From positions 744,001-808,000 of the forward strand of contig JAIXMP010000011.1 in assembly GCA_025677815.1 (NCBI GenBank): a stretch of 64,000 nucleotides of DNA, read 5' to 3'. This document shows, in pieces, positions 35,111 through 45,617 of this stretch. A model generated the notes under the pieces. That model saw nothing but the letters and a program-made list of their open reading frames with translations, was not told the origin of the DNA and ran no database searches. The stretch comes from Phascolomyces articulosus (taxonomy: Eukaryota; Mucoromycota; Mucoromycetes; Mucorales; Lichtheimiaceae). The position numbers and the translations under genes were made by a program. Each line of letters begins with the position of its first letter. The stretch's first letter is position 1.

Positions 35111-35813
35111 ACCAACAGGTAAGCGACAGGCTAGGACTGCGTCATATTATTATAAATAAAGTATACACCAGTTTCCTTTTATACGTAACAATAATTTACT
35201 TCTAAATGCATGATGAGATGTAAGTGGGGAGTACAATTATAGCACTGGTCGACCTTGTACATGGAATCAATAGAAATGTTTTTTCTATCAGTGAGCAACC
35301 ATAAAACACAAATGTATCTTAGAATAAAATATCAGTTATACAACTATAATGTGAGCCATTTTTCCTTCGTAGATACGTATGTATATAATGGCGATATATA
35401 GCATCGTTATTATTGATATGCAAAACTCCTAATTTTTCTGATCTCCTTGCATGTTTGTGTACAAACTTAATAACAGCACTGTTGATATCGATTCTTGCCA
35501 TAATTTATTTTGACACATAATGTAAGAAACAATTCAACAGCTCTATTAAAACAACCAAATATTATAATTCGAGCAAGGTGTCCTATTGAATGTAATAATA
35601 TATCCTTTGTAAATAAATATATATATACAATAAAAAAGTTAGTATTTAAGAATCACTCCTTCTAAATGTTGAACTACACAAGCCATGGTGGCTTCCTTCT
35701 TGACTGCTATAATAACGCAACTGAATGAAAAAAAAATACTTAAAAACACTGTGTTCTCCCTACTATACCTGTTCGCATTCCTCCTTTAAGCTTAAATATG
35801 AAGAAAAACAGGG
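35111..35813. other. Intergenic
   Basis: No supported gene. A 60-codon minus-strand ORF (35319-35501, HKHARRSEKLGVLH..) has mixed composition and might be a relic; not called. The right end is the promoter of the small secreted protein. Confidence 0.4.
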
Positions 35814-35820
35814 TATAAAA
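35814..35820 (+). promoter_or_regulatory. TATA box
   Basis: TATAAAA about 113 bp upstream of the ATG of the small secreted protein. It is the clearest TATA element noticed in the window and hints at an inducible or strongly expressed gene. Confidence 0.55.
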
Positions 35821-35932
35821 GATTAACCCAGACTAGATATAAAGCTATCATTTTCTTTTTTTTCTTGATTTACTCACTAATAATACACAATCGTACTCCA
35901 TTTATCACATCTCTCAAGGAAACAGAATTATT

Positions 35933-36121
35933 ATGCAACGTTTTACTGTTCTTAGTCTTATCCTGTTTGTGACGCTGTTTTCTGTTGCTGTACATGGGAC
36001 TCCCAATGATAAGAAACAAGAAGATCAATCCAAAGGAAATCCAAATAATAACGATGGTCGTCAAAAGGGTGTCGAGTCTGAATTCCCACCAGACATCCCG
36101 GATATTCCTGATATTCCCTAA
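35933..36121 (+). CDS. Small secreted protein with PDI tail
   Basis: Single-exon ORF of 62 residues. Residues 1-22 (MQRFTVLSLILFVTLFSVAVHG) form a clear Sec signal peptide with a likely cleavage after VHG. The mature part of about 40 residues is hydrophilic (Asp/Lys/Gln/Asn-rich), has no cysteine and ends with a triple P-D-I repeat (DIPDIPDIP). A TATA box lies about 113 bp upstream and an AATAAA-like signal downstream (about 36148). Function unknown; could be an effector-like peptide, a processed peptide or a cell-wall-associated peptide. Confidence 0.65.
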   Translation: MQRFTVLSLILFVTLFSVAVHGTPNDKKQEDQSKGNPNNNDGRQKGVESEFPPDIPDIPDIP

Positions 36122-36575
36122 ACTCAATGGTTTTATAGGACGCTGTATAATAAAGAGCTAGAATACAATATTCATGTTCGTATTGTTACAGGAATAAGAC
36201 TATCAATGATAGAAATTGTTTGAAATAACATCAATAAATATATCTTTCTTTATTCAACTTTTTGATAATAATAATATCATTATTGCATATGGCAATGGTT
36301 CATCATTCAATGGTGTCTGGAAAATGTGATAATACTGTGTGGATGCTCATTTCATTTAGTAGCTTGACACTACTACACTTATGCTGGTCACCATAATATC
36401 TTCTCTTTGTATCTGAGTAACTGTTTCGATACTTCTACCAATGTGGAAATATCAATAACGATATGCCAAGAAACAAAGTTTAAAAATAAATAGTGGCTCT
36501 TTGCTTTATTTTTTCTTTTTTGCATATCTTTTTGCTTTACTCATAAAAAAACCAAAGACATTAGTATCTTCAAGT
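36122..36575. other. Intergenic
   Basis: 3' flank of the secreted peptide gene and promoter of the membrane-protein gene. No feature recognised. Confidence 0.5.
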
Positions 36576-38042
36576 ATGAACCATGATAATTATGAATTAC
36601 CATCTATATATAAGCAAAAGACAGAACAATATGAATCCATTGATCAGCAACAACGTGCCGATTCTTTTGATTTAAGAGTGGGCCCATCACTACAACAAGG
36701 ATTATTACCTGACAACACGACATTAGAACGACCACTTTATCAACATGAAAATAAAGATCGCCAATTGGCATGGTTATTATTGTTTGCTCCATTACTAGTA
36801 TTGATTTTTACAGTTGTACCTGCAACAGCCAATTTACCCAACGTTGATGCTATGACCTCAGGGGATGCCATTTGGCGTTTAATAGATCCAGTAAGTTCGA
36901 TAGTGTCAGTATGCAGTGTATGTGTCCTTAGGAAATTATATCTTAAATATATTATGGCATATTTATAGATCTTCACACTTCCTCCATTTTTATTCATAAT
37001 GTTCTGTGCAGATACCACGCGATATCACACTGGTAAGTTTTTTCTTCTTCCGATGATTTTTAAGCGTGTCGCTAAAGTGGTATAACATAACATTACACTA
37101 AAAAAATAGGGTCATCCACTGTGATTTGGTTAATATGGGCGATTGGAGCAGGTATTTATGTACAAGGCCATGGTGTTCATTTATCAGCAGCGTTGTTCAA
37201 GGTAAAAAGAAAATGATCATATTCGTTATTCTGAGAGAAAACAAAAAATATCACATTTTTATTGATAAGCATTCGTCATAATTGGGATATAGCACCCTGT
37301 CCAAGATTTTATAGAGGCACACAATCAAACAATAGCAGCAGCCAATCCGGTACTTGTAGAAGAATTGGAATCCATCTATTCATATATGCGAGATTTATGG
37401 GAGCATGATATTGGTCATTATATGTACGCTGCTGGTGCCGCTATCATGTCATGGGCTCAGATGGCTGCCTTTTGCGATCAAGTCCATGGGCCACTTACAA
37501 CTGGGTATAAAGTATTATTTTGCATTGCCTCACTTGTTTACGGATTACTTATTGGGGCTATTGCAATCGATTTCCCTGCTGGATGTATCGGTAAGTATAG
37601 AAGTAGTATTGGTTAATTACAAGAAGCATAATGAAATTATTCGTGATTGGCTCTCCAGCGGAAACGTGACATATCATTATGTAGGATTAATCTATCGCTA
37701 ATGGAAAATTTTTGTACTATTTTTATCACTGCAGTGGGGTTACCATATACAATAGTTCTTGGCACTGTGTCCGCATTGTTAATAGTTTCACAACGAAGAA
37801 AGGATATGAAGCAAGGTGGATTATTTACGTTGGGAAGACGAATGGTTCTTCAATATTATTTAGGTAAAGCAAAAGTGTATTTTTTATTAAATATGTAAAC
37901 GTTGATTCTCTACTTTCCATGAAAAGCAGATGTTCACTCGTTCATAATATCAATAATAGGCGCTTCAATCATTGGATTAATTATTATCATTGGGTGGGTT
38001 GGAAAATATGGTTTTGCAAATCGTTCAGCCGCTGGAATCTAA
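36576..38042 (+). CDS. Multi-pass membrane protein with conserved-looking His motifs, family unknown
   Basis: Exons 36576-36890, 36969-37032, 37110-37201, 37293-37590, 37735-37863, 37930-38042; 336 residues, all phases agree. After a polar N-terminus of about 65 residues come seven or so hydrophobic segments (LAWLLLFAPLLVLIF; VIWLIWAIGAGIYV; AAGAAIMSWAQMAAF; VLFCIASLVYGLLIGAIAI; TIVLGTVSALLIVS; IISIIGASIIGLIIIIGWVG). Polar residues inside or next to helices are suggestive of a metal or catalytic site: HGVH (exon 3) and HDIGHY (exon 4). Membrane proteins with paired HxxxH-like motifs include hydrolases and hydroxylases, but I do not recognise this family. The start is the ATG at 36576. Confidence 0.72.
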
Positions 38043-39596
38043 GCTTTGGATCATTCCTAAGCTCCTACATTTATATCATTTTTAATAGCATAATTGTAAT
38101 ATAGTACATTTATATAAATATAATATTATAAAATACATGATATGTGTATATTATTATTGGCAATATATTCAAATGGATGAGAGTGATACTGATTGTGTTA
38201 CGGGTATAGTGTATTCGCTAGTCTTTAGTTTACCAGGAGAGTTTTATATTATTAATAGATTTTCAGGTAGGCAAATTTAATTTGTTGATGCGGGAACTTA
38301 AAGATTTAATATTAATAAATATTTTACTTTGAGAAATAGTTTTTTTTTTGTTCATACTAGCTAGCTAGCTATTTTTTTTTTTTTTTGTTATTTTCTAGAT
38401 CTAGGCTAAGTAATAATGATAATTGAACGTACATATTTCCAATAGTGCCTTTTTTTAGCTTTGAATACACAACAAAATCCTACCACTAGTACAGGCCATA
38501 CTGAAGAAAAATTTGTAGATCTTCTCTTTTTCCTGTGATACATATTAATAACCAGCGATGAGCAAAACTTTAGAGATAGAAAAAGAATAATCTGAATTAC
38601 GTACATGGCCCTGGTAAATACAATATAATAATTATTTTACTGATGTACGAACATACAAATGTGACCATAAAAAGAAATAAACTGCCTGCGTGCGAAACGC
38701 TTATATTTTATATATACACAAAAAGCAATGTTGCCTTTCTGTTTGAAGTAAGTCTAAACTACGTATTATTTTATAAAAAAAAAAAAGTTTTTATCCCTTT
38801 GGAATTCTGAGATCTTGATTTATTATTATAGATCAAAATGTTCTGCTTGATGTTTTTTTTGTTGTCAGCAGATCATCAATAGAACCACTGCTATGGAATA
38901 TGCATATTATGAACAAGCCATGTGAAACATATATTATATATTACTAAATTAGGTGATCATTTATAAGCTTGATCTGTTTTCCTTCTTTACAGAAAACGGG
39001 CCGAATTTTTGGCTTACACAGCAAATATTTTGATATGTTTTATGTTTTTTTGACTTAGCATAACGTATCACACCTCCAAAATGTAAGATATGATGTGTTG
39101 CTATTATTACCGAAATAATTACTTAAAAGGATATGTACTTCTGGCTATATATACATACAATTGTGATCTATACCATATACAAATTTGAAACCGTTTTCAG
39201 TTATATCAATGAGCGAGCTATTATGTATTTTAAGCTTTTTTTTTAATAAAGTACGTAAATTGTACCAATGATTATTTTTAGGTGATAAAAGAGATTGTTC
39301 ATTTTATTTTGTACATTTTACACGGTACGTTAAAATATATACAAAGTTATATATAAAACTTAATATGTACGTTGTAGTAGATGATTTTGAATAAATATAA
39401 TAAAAAGGGAAAGATAAATATAGAACATAAAAATACAGGATGGATAAATCTACACAAAAAATTCCCTACTTTGTCTAATGATATATGATGTGTATAATAA
39501 TAATAAGAAAATGAAGCAAGAATAAAAAACATAGTATGTATATATATAGTAATGATAAGCAATAACAAAAAAAAAGTAAGAACAGTTCTATTCTTT
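38043..39596. other. Intergenic, convergent 3' ends
   Basis: Between the 3' end of the membrane-protein gene (plus) and the 3' end of the VTC4-like gene (minus). Very AT-rich, with T-runs and a CTAGCTAGCTAGC palindromic run near 38360. No gene or RNA recognised. Confidence 0.5.
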
Positions 39597-41950
39597 TTAA
39601 CGACCAAATTGAAGATAAAAGTTGACAATAAGGGCACCAACCAAAAGAACACATAACACGATAGGACCCCATAAATCATCATAGCGACCAGCAATGCGAC
39701 GGTTGATCATCCTATAATAATAATATATATATATATATAATTAGTCAAAGTCATTCTGTCGAGAAAGTCAAGGAGAAATAACAATAGAAAGAAAAAAAGA
39801 CAAAGCTTACCAAGCACGCTTTTCAAAGCGGTATAATGCATATAATGCAACAAGTGCAGCAATACAAATAAATATACTTCCAGCAATTCGAGCTGCACCA
39901 TCACCAAAGTTAAGTAAATTGAGTGCCACCATCAATAGCAAACCACAGAACTGAAGCCAACTGATAAAAGTACGTTCGTTTGCAAAGAACACTTTAGGTT
40001 CTACCTTGACATTACGTACAGGAATAATACCACTTGCTTTAGCAGACTTTTGTTGGTTCATTACTCGCTGTTGGAACTGCTGTTGCCATTTGGTAATAAA
40101 TCCTCCTCGTTTTTTACCAGTGGATCCGGAGGATGATGCTTCTTCTTGTTGATACCCTTTTTCATTGCGGAGAGTATTATTAGCATCATCAACATCCACA
40201 GGTTGGCCAAGTGTCACTTGATGATATTTCTTTTGGGGTAACCATGATGAAATAAGTGTTCTTTTACTTGAAGGAGAACTTGTGGAATCATCCTGCAGTT
40301 GTTGCTGATGTTGTGTCATGGAAACAACACGCATACGTTTATGTTCAGTAGCCATAGCACTTTTGAACAAGTATTGGCCATCCATTAAAGGCTTGAAAGA
40401 CGCAGATCGGGATAATCCAAAAGTAGTTTCTCTTGGTTTTAAAATATCAGCTGCAAGTTCAGAATGCCACCATGGAAGCAATGGAGTCTTTTCTTTATAT
40501 AACATGGAGGCTATAAATCACACACCATTAATACGAAAAAAAATAGAGGGATAAAATTAGCATTATATATTAAACTCAAACTACTGATCAATATGTAATA
40601 AAACATGATAAAAAAAAAAGGGAACCAACCTCCATGGAGATATTTCGAAAACCGGGGAACTTCATGTACCAAATGTGACTCCACCAGTCTGCTGAGCCAA
40701 TCAGGCATATCTTGGCCAAGGTGAGTTTGTACTTTGGTTTCCAATACTGCATATGGGAATCGAAGCACTTCATCATCTTCTAAGTATGGGAAAGGATAAT
40801 CCACACCCACATCTGGCCTACGCCAATGCGATCGATTATTTTCCTTGATAAATGTCAAATCGGTATCGAGACTTACTCGAACACGCTGATCCTTAGGGAT
40901 TTGAAATGCCGTTCGATTATAAAAGACGCGAAGGGTCGGTTTCAAATGCTTGTTTTTGATAGACTCTTGAATACCCTTGGCAACAAACATATTCTTTTCT
41001 TTACCATCATAAGGTTTACCAGCAAGATAACCAGGGACTTGATCGACATCCAATGGAAAACGTTCCTTGAGAGATCGTAAATCATCAGTCCAAGGAGCAT
41101 GATGTGTTTTACGTTCAATGAAGACTGGGTTGGCATCCATACCACCATACCAACGAAGACGAATAGCTTCAGCACCTTCATCACGTTGCAATCGACCAGT
41201 ATACAGTTCGAATTGATCATTATCAATATAAACACTTGAAATGGCGGAATCAGTTTCCTTGATATCCATCTTGGTGGTGGCATCTTTACCATAAATATAG
41301 ACAGGTAAATGAAGCATGAGAATTGCTTTGACTTCTGTTACATTGTCTGGATGAACCCAATACTTGGCTGTTGCGCGTTGGAATACACCGTCATCTTCAT
41401 TATCATCTTGAACATAAGGAGAAGGAGTACGTGTACCACGACAAATATCGTGAAGAGCCGAAATATAAACAATAGGAACATCAAATCGTTGCTTGTCCAA
41501 TGGTTTTTCACGCATCTTGGGAATAAATGTTTGATGTAAATGCAAGCCAGTCCATTTGTCATGTTTCTTGATAATCTTGAGGAAACCAGTGTAATTGAGA
41601 CGAGTGAATTTGGCCAGATCATTGATATCAAACAATGCCTCGGTCAAGGTATCATCTACCATTTGACGTTGTGATGTGGATGCATTGGTAGGCGAAGATG
41701 TGGAAATACGTAAAGTACGTTCACAATAAGTGATTCTTGCTTCGACTTCTGCTAACTTGGCTGTAACAAAATCATAGACCTTGTCCAATTCAGTTTCGAG
41801 AATATGAGTGAATTCTTGTTCATCTTCATCCGTCCACCCCTTGTCACTAAGTTGACGTTTTTTGAGCTCGTATTTCAGATAGTCATATTGAACATAATAG
41901 TGACGCCATGGAGCAAAAACATGTTCGTTAAGGTGATCGCCAAACTTCAT
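39597..41950 (-). CDS. VTC4: Vacuolar transporter chaperone, catalytic polyphosphate polymerase subunit (Vtc4-like)
   Basis: Synthesises inorganic polyphosphate from ATP and passes it into the vacuole as part of the VTC complex. Exons 41950-40630, 40510-39811, 39711-39597; 711 residues. SPX domain at residues 1-150, with the inositol-pyrophosphate lysine cluster FLKIIKKHDKWTG and Y/K of DYLKYELKK. Triphosphate-tunnel core at about 185-440: RLRWYGG (R264, R266) and ERKTHHAPW (K281) fall on yeast Vtc4 numbering; RVFYNRTAFQ, SLDTDL, AVLETK and the late lysine of FSKYLHG are all kept. The C-terminal DUF202-like domain has three membrane spans (EPKVFFANERTFISWLQF.., ..GRYDDLWGPIVLC). Adjacent to a second VTC gene in the same direction. 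Confidence 0.93.
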
Positions 41951-42976
41951 TTAAGTAAATTTATATATATATATTTAAAGATGATTGGGAAAAAGTATAA
42001 TAGATTGTAAGGAGAATTGAAGAGAGAAGAGTGAAAAAAAAAAAAAACAAACAGAAATTTTAAAAAAAGGGGGGTCAATAAATACAAATAATGTTGATAA
42101 TGAAGATGATGAGTTAATAATATGTTCTTGATTATAGAAACAGAAGAAAAGAAGGTTGTCTTTTTTCAATTACTCTTTTAATATTTATCAACTTCGCCAC
42201 ACGGTACTAGACAAAATTTGCCAAGGCCAACCAAATAAATCAAATCCAGGTTCAGTTTTAAAAAAATGCAATACAGAGCGGCATGAACCGGTATCTCGTT
42301 CATAAACCACGAAACCCTTCTTCATCTTTTTTTTTACACCGACCCGGTGGTGTATTACAAGAAAGTTAATAATAAGTCTAATATTAAAATAGGTTCTTTG
42401 TACGATTCATTTTCTTCAACTTTTTTTTTAAACTAATCCTCATGTGGTCAGGTGGTGACACGCGGGGGTAAGTTGTCATCCATTCTTCATTCCAACCTTT
42501 CATGCTCAGCATCAAATATTATCATGGATATACTTATAAAAAAAGTGGCATCAGGTAATGATACTTATATATCATGACATGTAAGTCTCAATATGGTGAT
42601 ACTTTATACCCATCATTACACACGAATCAACCTTTTTTATTTTAACTTTTTGTATTACACAACTCAAAATATGAACATGACAACAAGAAAATTCACCAAT
42701 CCACCGTCATCATCTTCATCAGTCATCAGTCAGCCAGTGTTACTAAAATTATATGGACGATCGCATTTATAAAAAAAAATTGTGGGATCTAAAATTATAT
42801 ATATATATATATGATTGTGAAACATCCTTTGTTTGTGACACATATAGAACAACTGGTTGCTAGAGAATGTTTCTAATGAAATAAATAATATACTTTTACA
42901 TACAAGGTAATGACTTAATCAATAACGAGTGGGATATGTGTGGTTCTGCTGGGTGGAGATGTCTATTTTCTATTTC
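41951..42976. other. Promoter of the VTC4-like gene
   Basis: About 1 kb between tandem VTC genes. T/A-rich; a CACGCGGG-like site lies near 42461. No perfect CACGTG (Pho4/NUC-1 type) site was seen. No ORF supported. Confidence 0.5.
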
Positions 42977-43163
42977 TTAATGATATGTTTGCGTTTGAGT
43001 CCCATTACTACTGATACCAAGCCATGAAGTTGTTGAACTTGGCGAATTGTAACGTAGAATAAAGTTCAGCTATTTTTAACGTAAAAAAAAAATACAAGTC
43101 AGAATCATGGAATACAACAAGTATATTTTTTTGGTTTCTTTTTGGTTCTATATCGTTGAAAAA

Positions 43164-43205
<42 letters not shown>

Positions 43206-45323
43206 TACAATCAGTGCACCAACAAGTAAGACACAGAGTCCAATTGGACCATATATATCGTCGTACCGCACTTGTGGCCGAGTCTTGATTTGATGAGCAC
43301 GATAACGATATCTTCCAAATGCATAAAGTGCAATTGCAAGTGATATGCCAAAGAACACACCACCTGCAATGGTGCTAACACGATCACCAAAATTAAGGAG
43401 TGTCAAAGCTGCTGTTAAGATCAATGCAGAAAATTGTAACCAATGGATAAATGTTCTTTCGTTTGCAAAGAATACTTTAGGTTCCAACCAAGGAGCTTTC
43501 TTGTCTTTTTTCTTCTTTTTCTTTTCTTCGTTGTCATCTTCAACTACTTCTTGAATTTCGGGATAGTCATCATTGTTATCATAGATAGTAAGACCTCCAT
43601 AATCAAGTAATGTTTGTCTTTCTTGATCTTCTGAATTTTGATCTTGTCTTCTTTGACCTGCTACACCTCGTTGTCGACTACCATAGTCATCTTCTTGATG
43701 GGCACGCGTTCCTGAAGGTGATTTGCTTCCCCAAACGGGATCATGGAAGAAGTCTTGATCAATGCTAATAGTCTCATGACGTGGTGCCGGGAATAGACCT
43801 TGTTTCATGGCGGGTCGTTCACTAGGTGGGATTTTTGGGTATTCAAGTTCATGATTGAGATAACCAAGGGGTTCGTCCAGCGGTCGAAGACTTCTTGATT
43901 GATTATAATGAGTAGAAGATTTAAAACCTCTAGGTTGTCGTGCATCTCGGATATCCACACCCAATTCTTTCATCCACCAAGGTAACAAAGGCACTTCATA
44001 ACGCCATAAACATGCCATGCCATGCAAGTACAAAGAAAAACAAGGCACTTCATAAATTAAACCATCATCTAACAATGTTCTCAGCCACGCTGCTTCTTGA
44101 TCTCTTGGACGACCAATCAATGTTGTTTGCAAAACGGCGTGTGATAATGTGTACTTGTCATTGCTTCCATCACCGCCACCGACGTACATAATATTTGTAT
44201 CAAGCAATGCTTGGTTCTGAAACGCGATTCTTTCACTTGTCATGCGCATCACCGGTCGTAGTTGTTTTTCATGAACTGACTTTTGAATGCCAGTGGCAAT
44301 AAATCCCATTGTATGTCGTTCCGCGTCTGTGGCACAAAGATCGTTGACCGCTTCCTCGGCCGTATATTGAGAAGATAAAAATTGGTCAGCCTTGTCAAGT
44401 GAATCAAGTCGGAATCCATCAGTGACAGATTGGCCATTCATCCATGCTGGGTGGTACGTTTCACGTTCCACAAATACATCTTTTGAGCCATTGGCGAAAT
44501 GTTTTAACCGAATTTCTTCTGCTCCTTCGTCACGTTCAAGACGTCCTTGATAAAGTTCGAATCGTGGACTATCGAGAAAAGTCACTGTGGGTTTACTGGA
44601 ACTCGATGATAAATGGAAACTTAAGATGGCGTGTACTTGTTTTATATTATCTTTATGCACCCAAAAATTCACAGCTGTTGGTTCATTTGGCCATGCCGGT
44701 TCACCCCCTTGTTGGTTTTTATCTTCTCCTTCTTCCTCCTCTTCTACTTCTTGCACTGGCACCAATGGTTGATTTTGTAATTGTTGGTGTGGATATTGCG
44801 GCTGTTGTGGGTGTCGCTGTTGGGGTGAAGGAGATTGAACTACCTTGTCCATCAATTTAGTCACCTCTACCAAAGTCACATCAAAACGCTGTCGATCCAA
44901 AGGTTTCTTTTGCAAAATTTCTACAAGCAAGTAACGTTGATTACGTCCGGTCAACTCATCATGCAAATCAATTAAACATTGAAGTGCCAATGCATTATGA
45001 CGTGCGAAGTCGCATAATCCTTGAAGTTCACAATAAATATCGTAAAGGGTTTCGGTGGTATGAAAATTACTATGATTGTTGCTAGGATGTTGCTCCAAAC
45101 TACGTCGACAGTGAGCCATAGTGGATTCAATTTCACGTTGCTTTTGTATAATAAAACGATCCACTTTTTCTGCTTCATGCCAAAGGGAGGCGACAAAACT
45201 GGATTCATCTCGTTCAAACCAGCCATGATTTTGTGCTTGATTGGTCATATTTTGTTTGATCAAATTATAAGATACGTATTCGAAACGCCATGGTTCGTAA
45301 ATATTGTTTGGTTGGAATGTCAT
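42977..45323 (-). CDS. VTC-family paralogue with degenerate catalytic core (Vtc2/3-like accessory subunit)
   Basis: Exons 45323-43209 and 43069-42977; 735 residues. SPX, core and DUF202-like membrane domains are in the same order as the neighbour and show clear homology (YQGRLERDEGAEEIRL; EPKVFFANERTFIHWLQF; GPIGLCVLLVGALI). Catalytic positions are lost: RLRWYG becomes RLKHFA, ERKTH becomes ERETY, SLDTDL becomes LLDTNI, VLETK becomes VLQTT, and FSKYLHG becomes FSLYLHG. The SPX lysine cluster KIIKKHDK is replaced by QCLIDLHDE, so inositol-pyrophosphate sensing is probably also weakened. An accessory/scaffold role is inferred. The intron begins GTAAGT followed directly by a 39-nt poly-T tract, which reads through as Phe if unspliced. 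Confidence 0.88.
43165..43203. repeat. 39-nt poly-A (poly-T on the coding strand) in VTC paralogue intron
   Basis: Uninterrupted run of A on the plus strand, starting two bases inside the 5' splice site of the minus-strand gene. Length is likely polymorphic and prone to sequencing error. Confidence 0.95.
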
Positions 45324-45617
45324 TAGAATAGCAATATGGTTTTTGTTTCGTGGTAAAGTTGAATATTAAAGAGTATATTTGTGTGAATGAGAAGAGAAGA
45401 TAGGTGAAAGAGAAAGGGAATATAGTACAAGTACTTGGAACTTCGGAGGGACAAAAAATATTTTATTTTAGAATAAGTTGTTAATTTTGTTACAATGCCA
45501 AGTTATATTAAGAACTTGTGCAACAGCCATGAAAAAATTAGGATCAGTCTGGAAAAATCCGATTACCAGGACTCTTTTATCATTTCCGAGACAAGAAATA
45601 TAATTATAAAAAAAAAA
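45324..45617. other. Intergenic
   Basis: Short spacer: promoter of the VTC paralogue and 3' end of the methylase-fusion gene. No feature. Confidence 0.5.
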
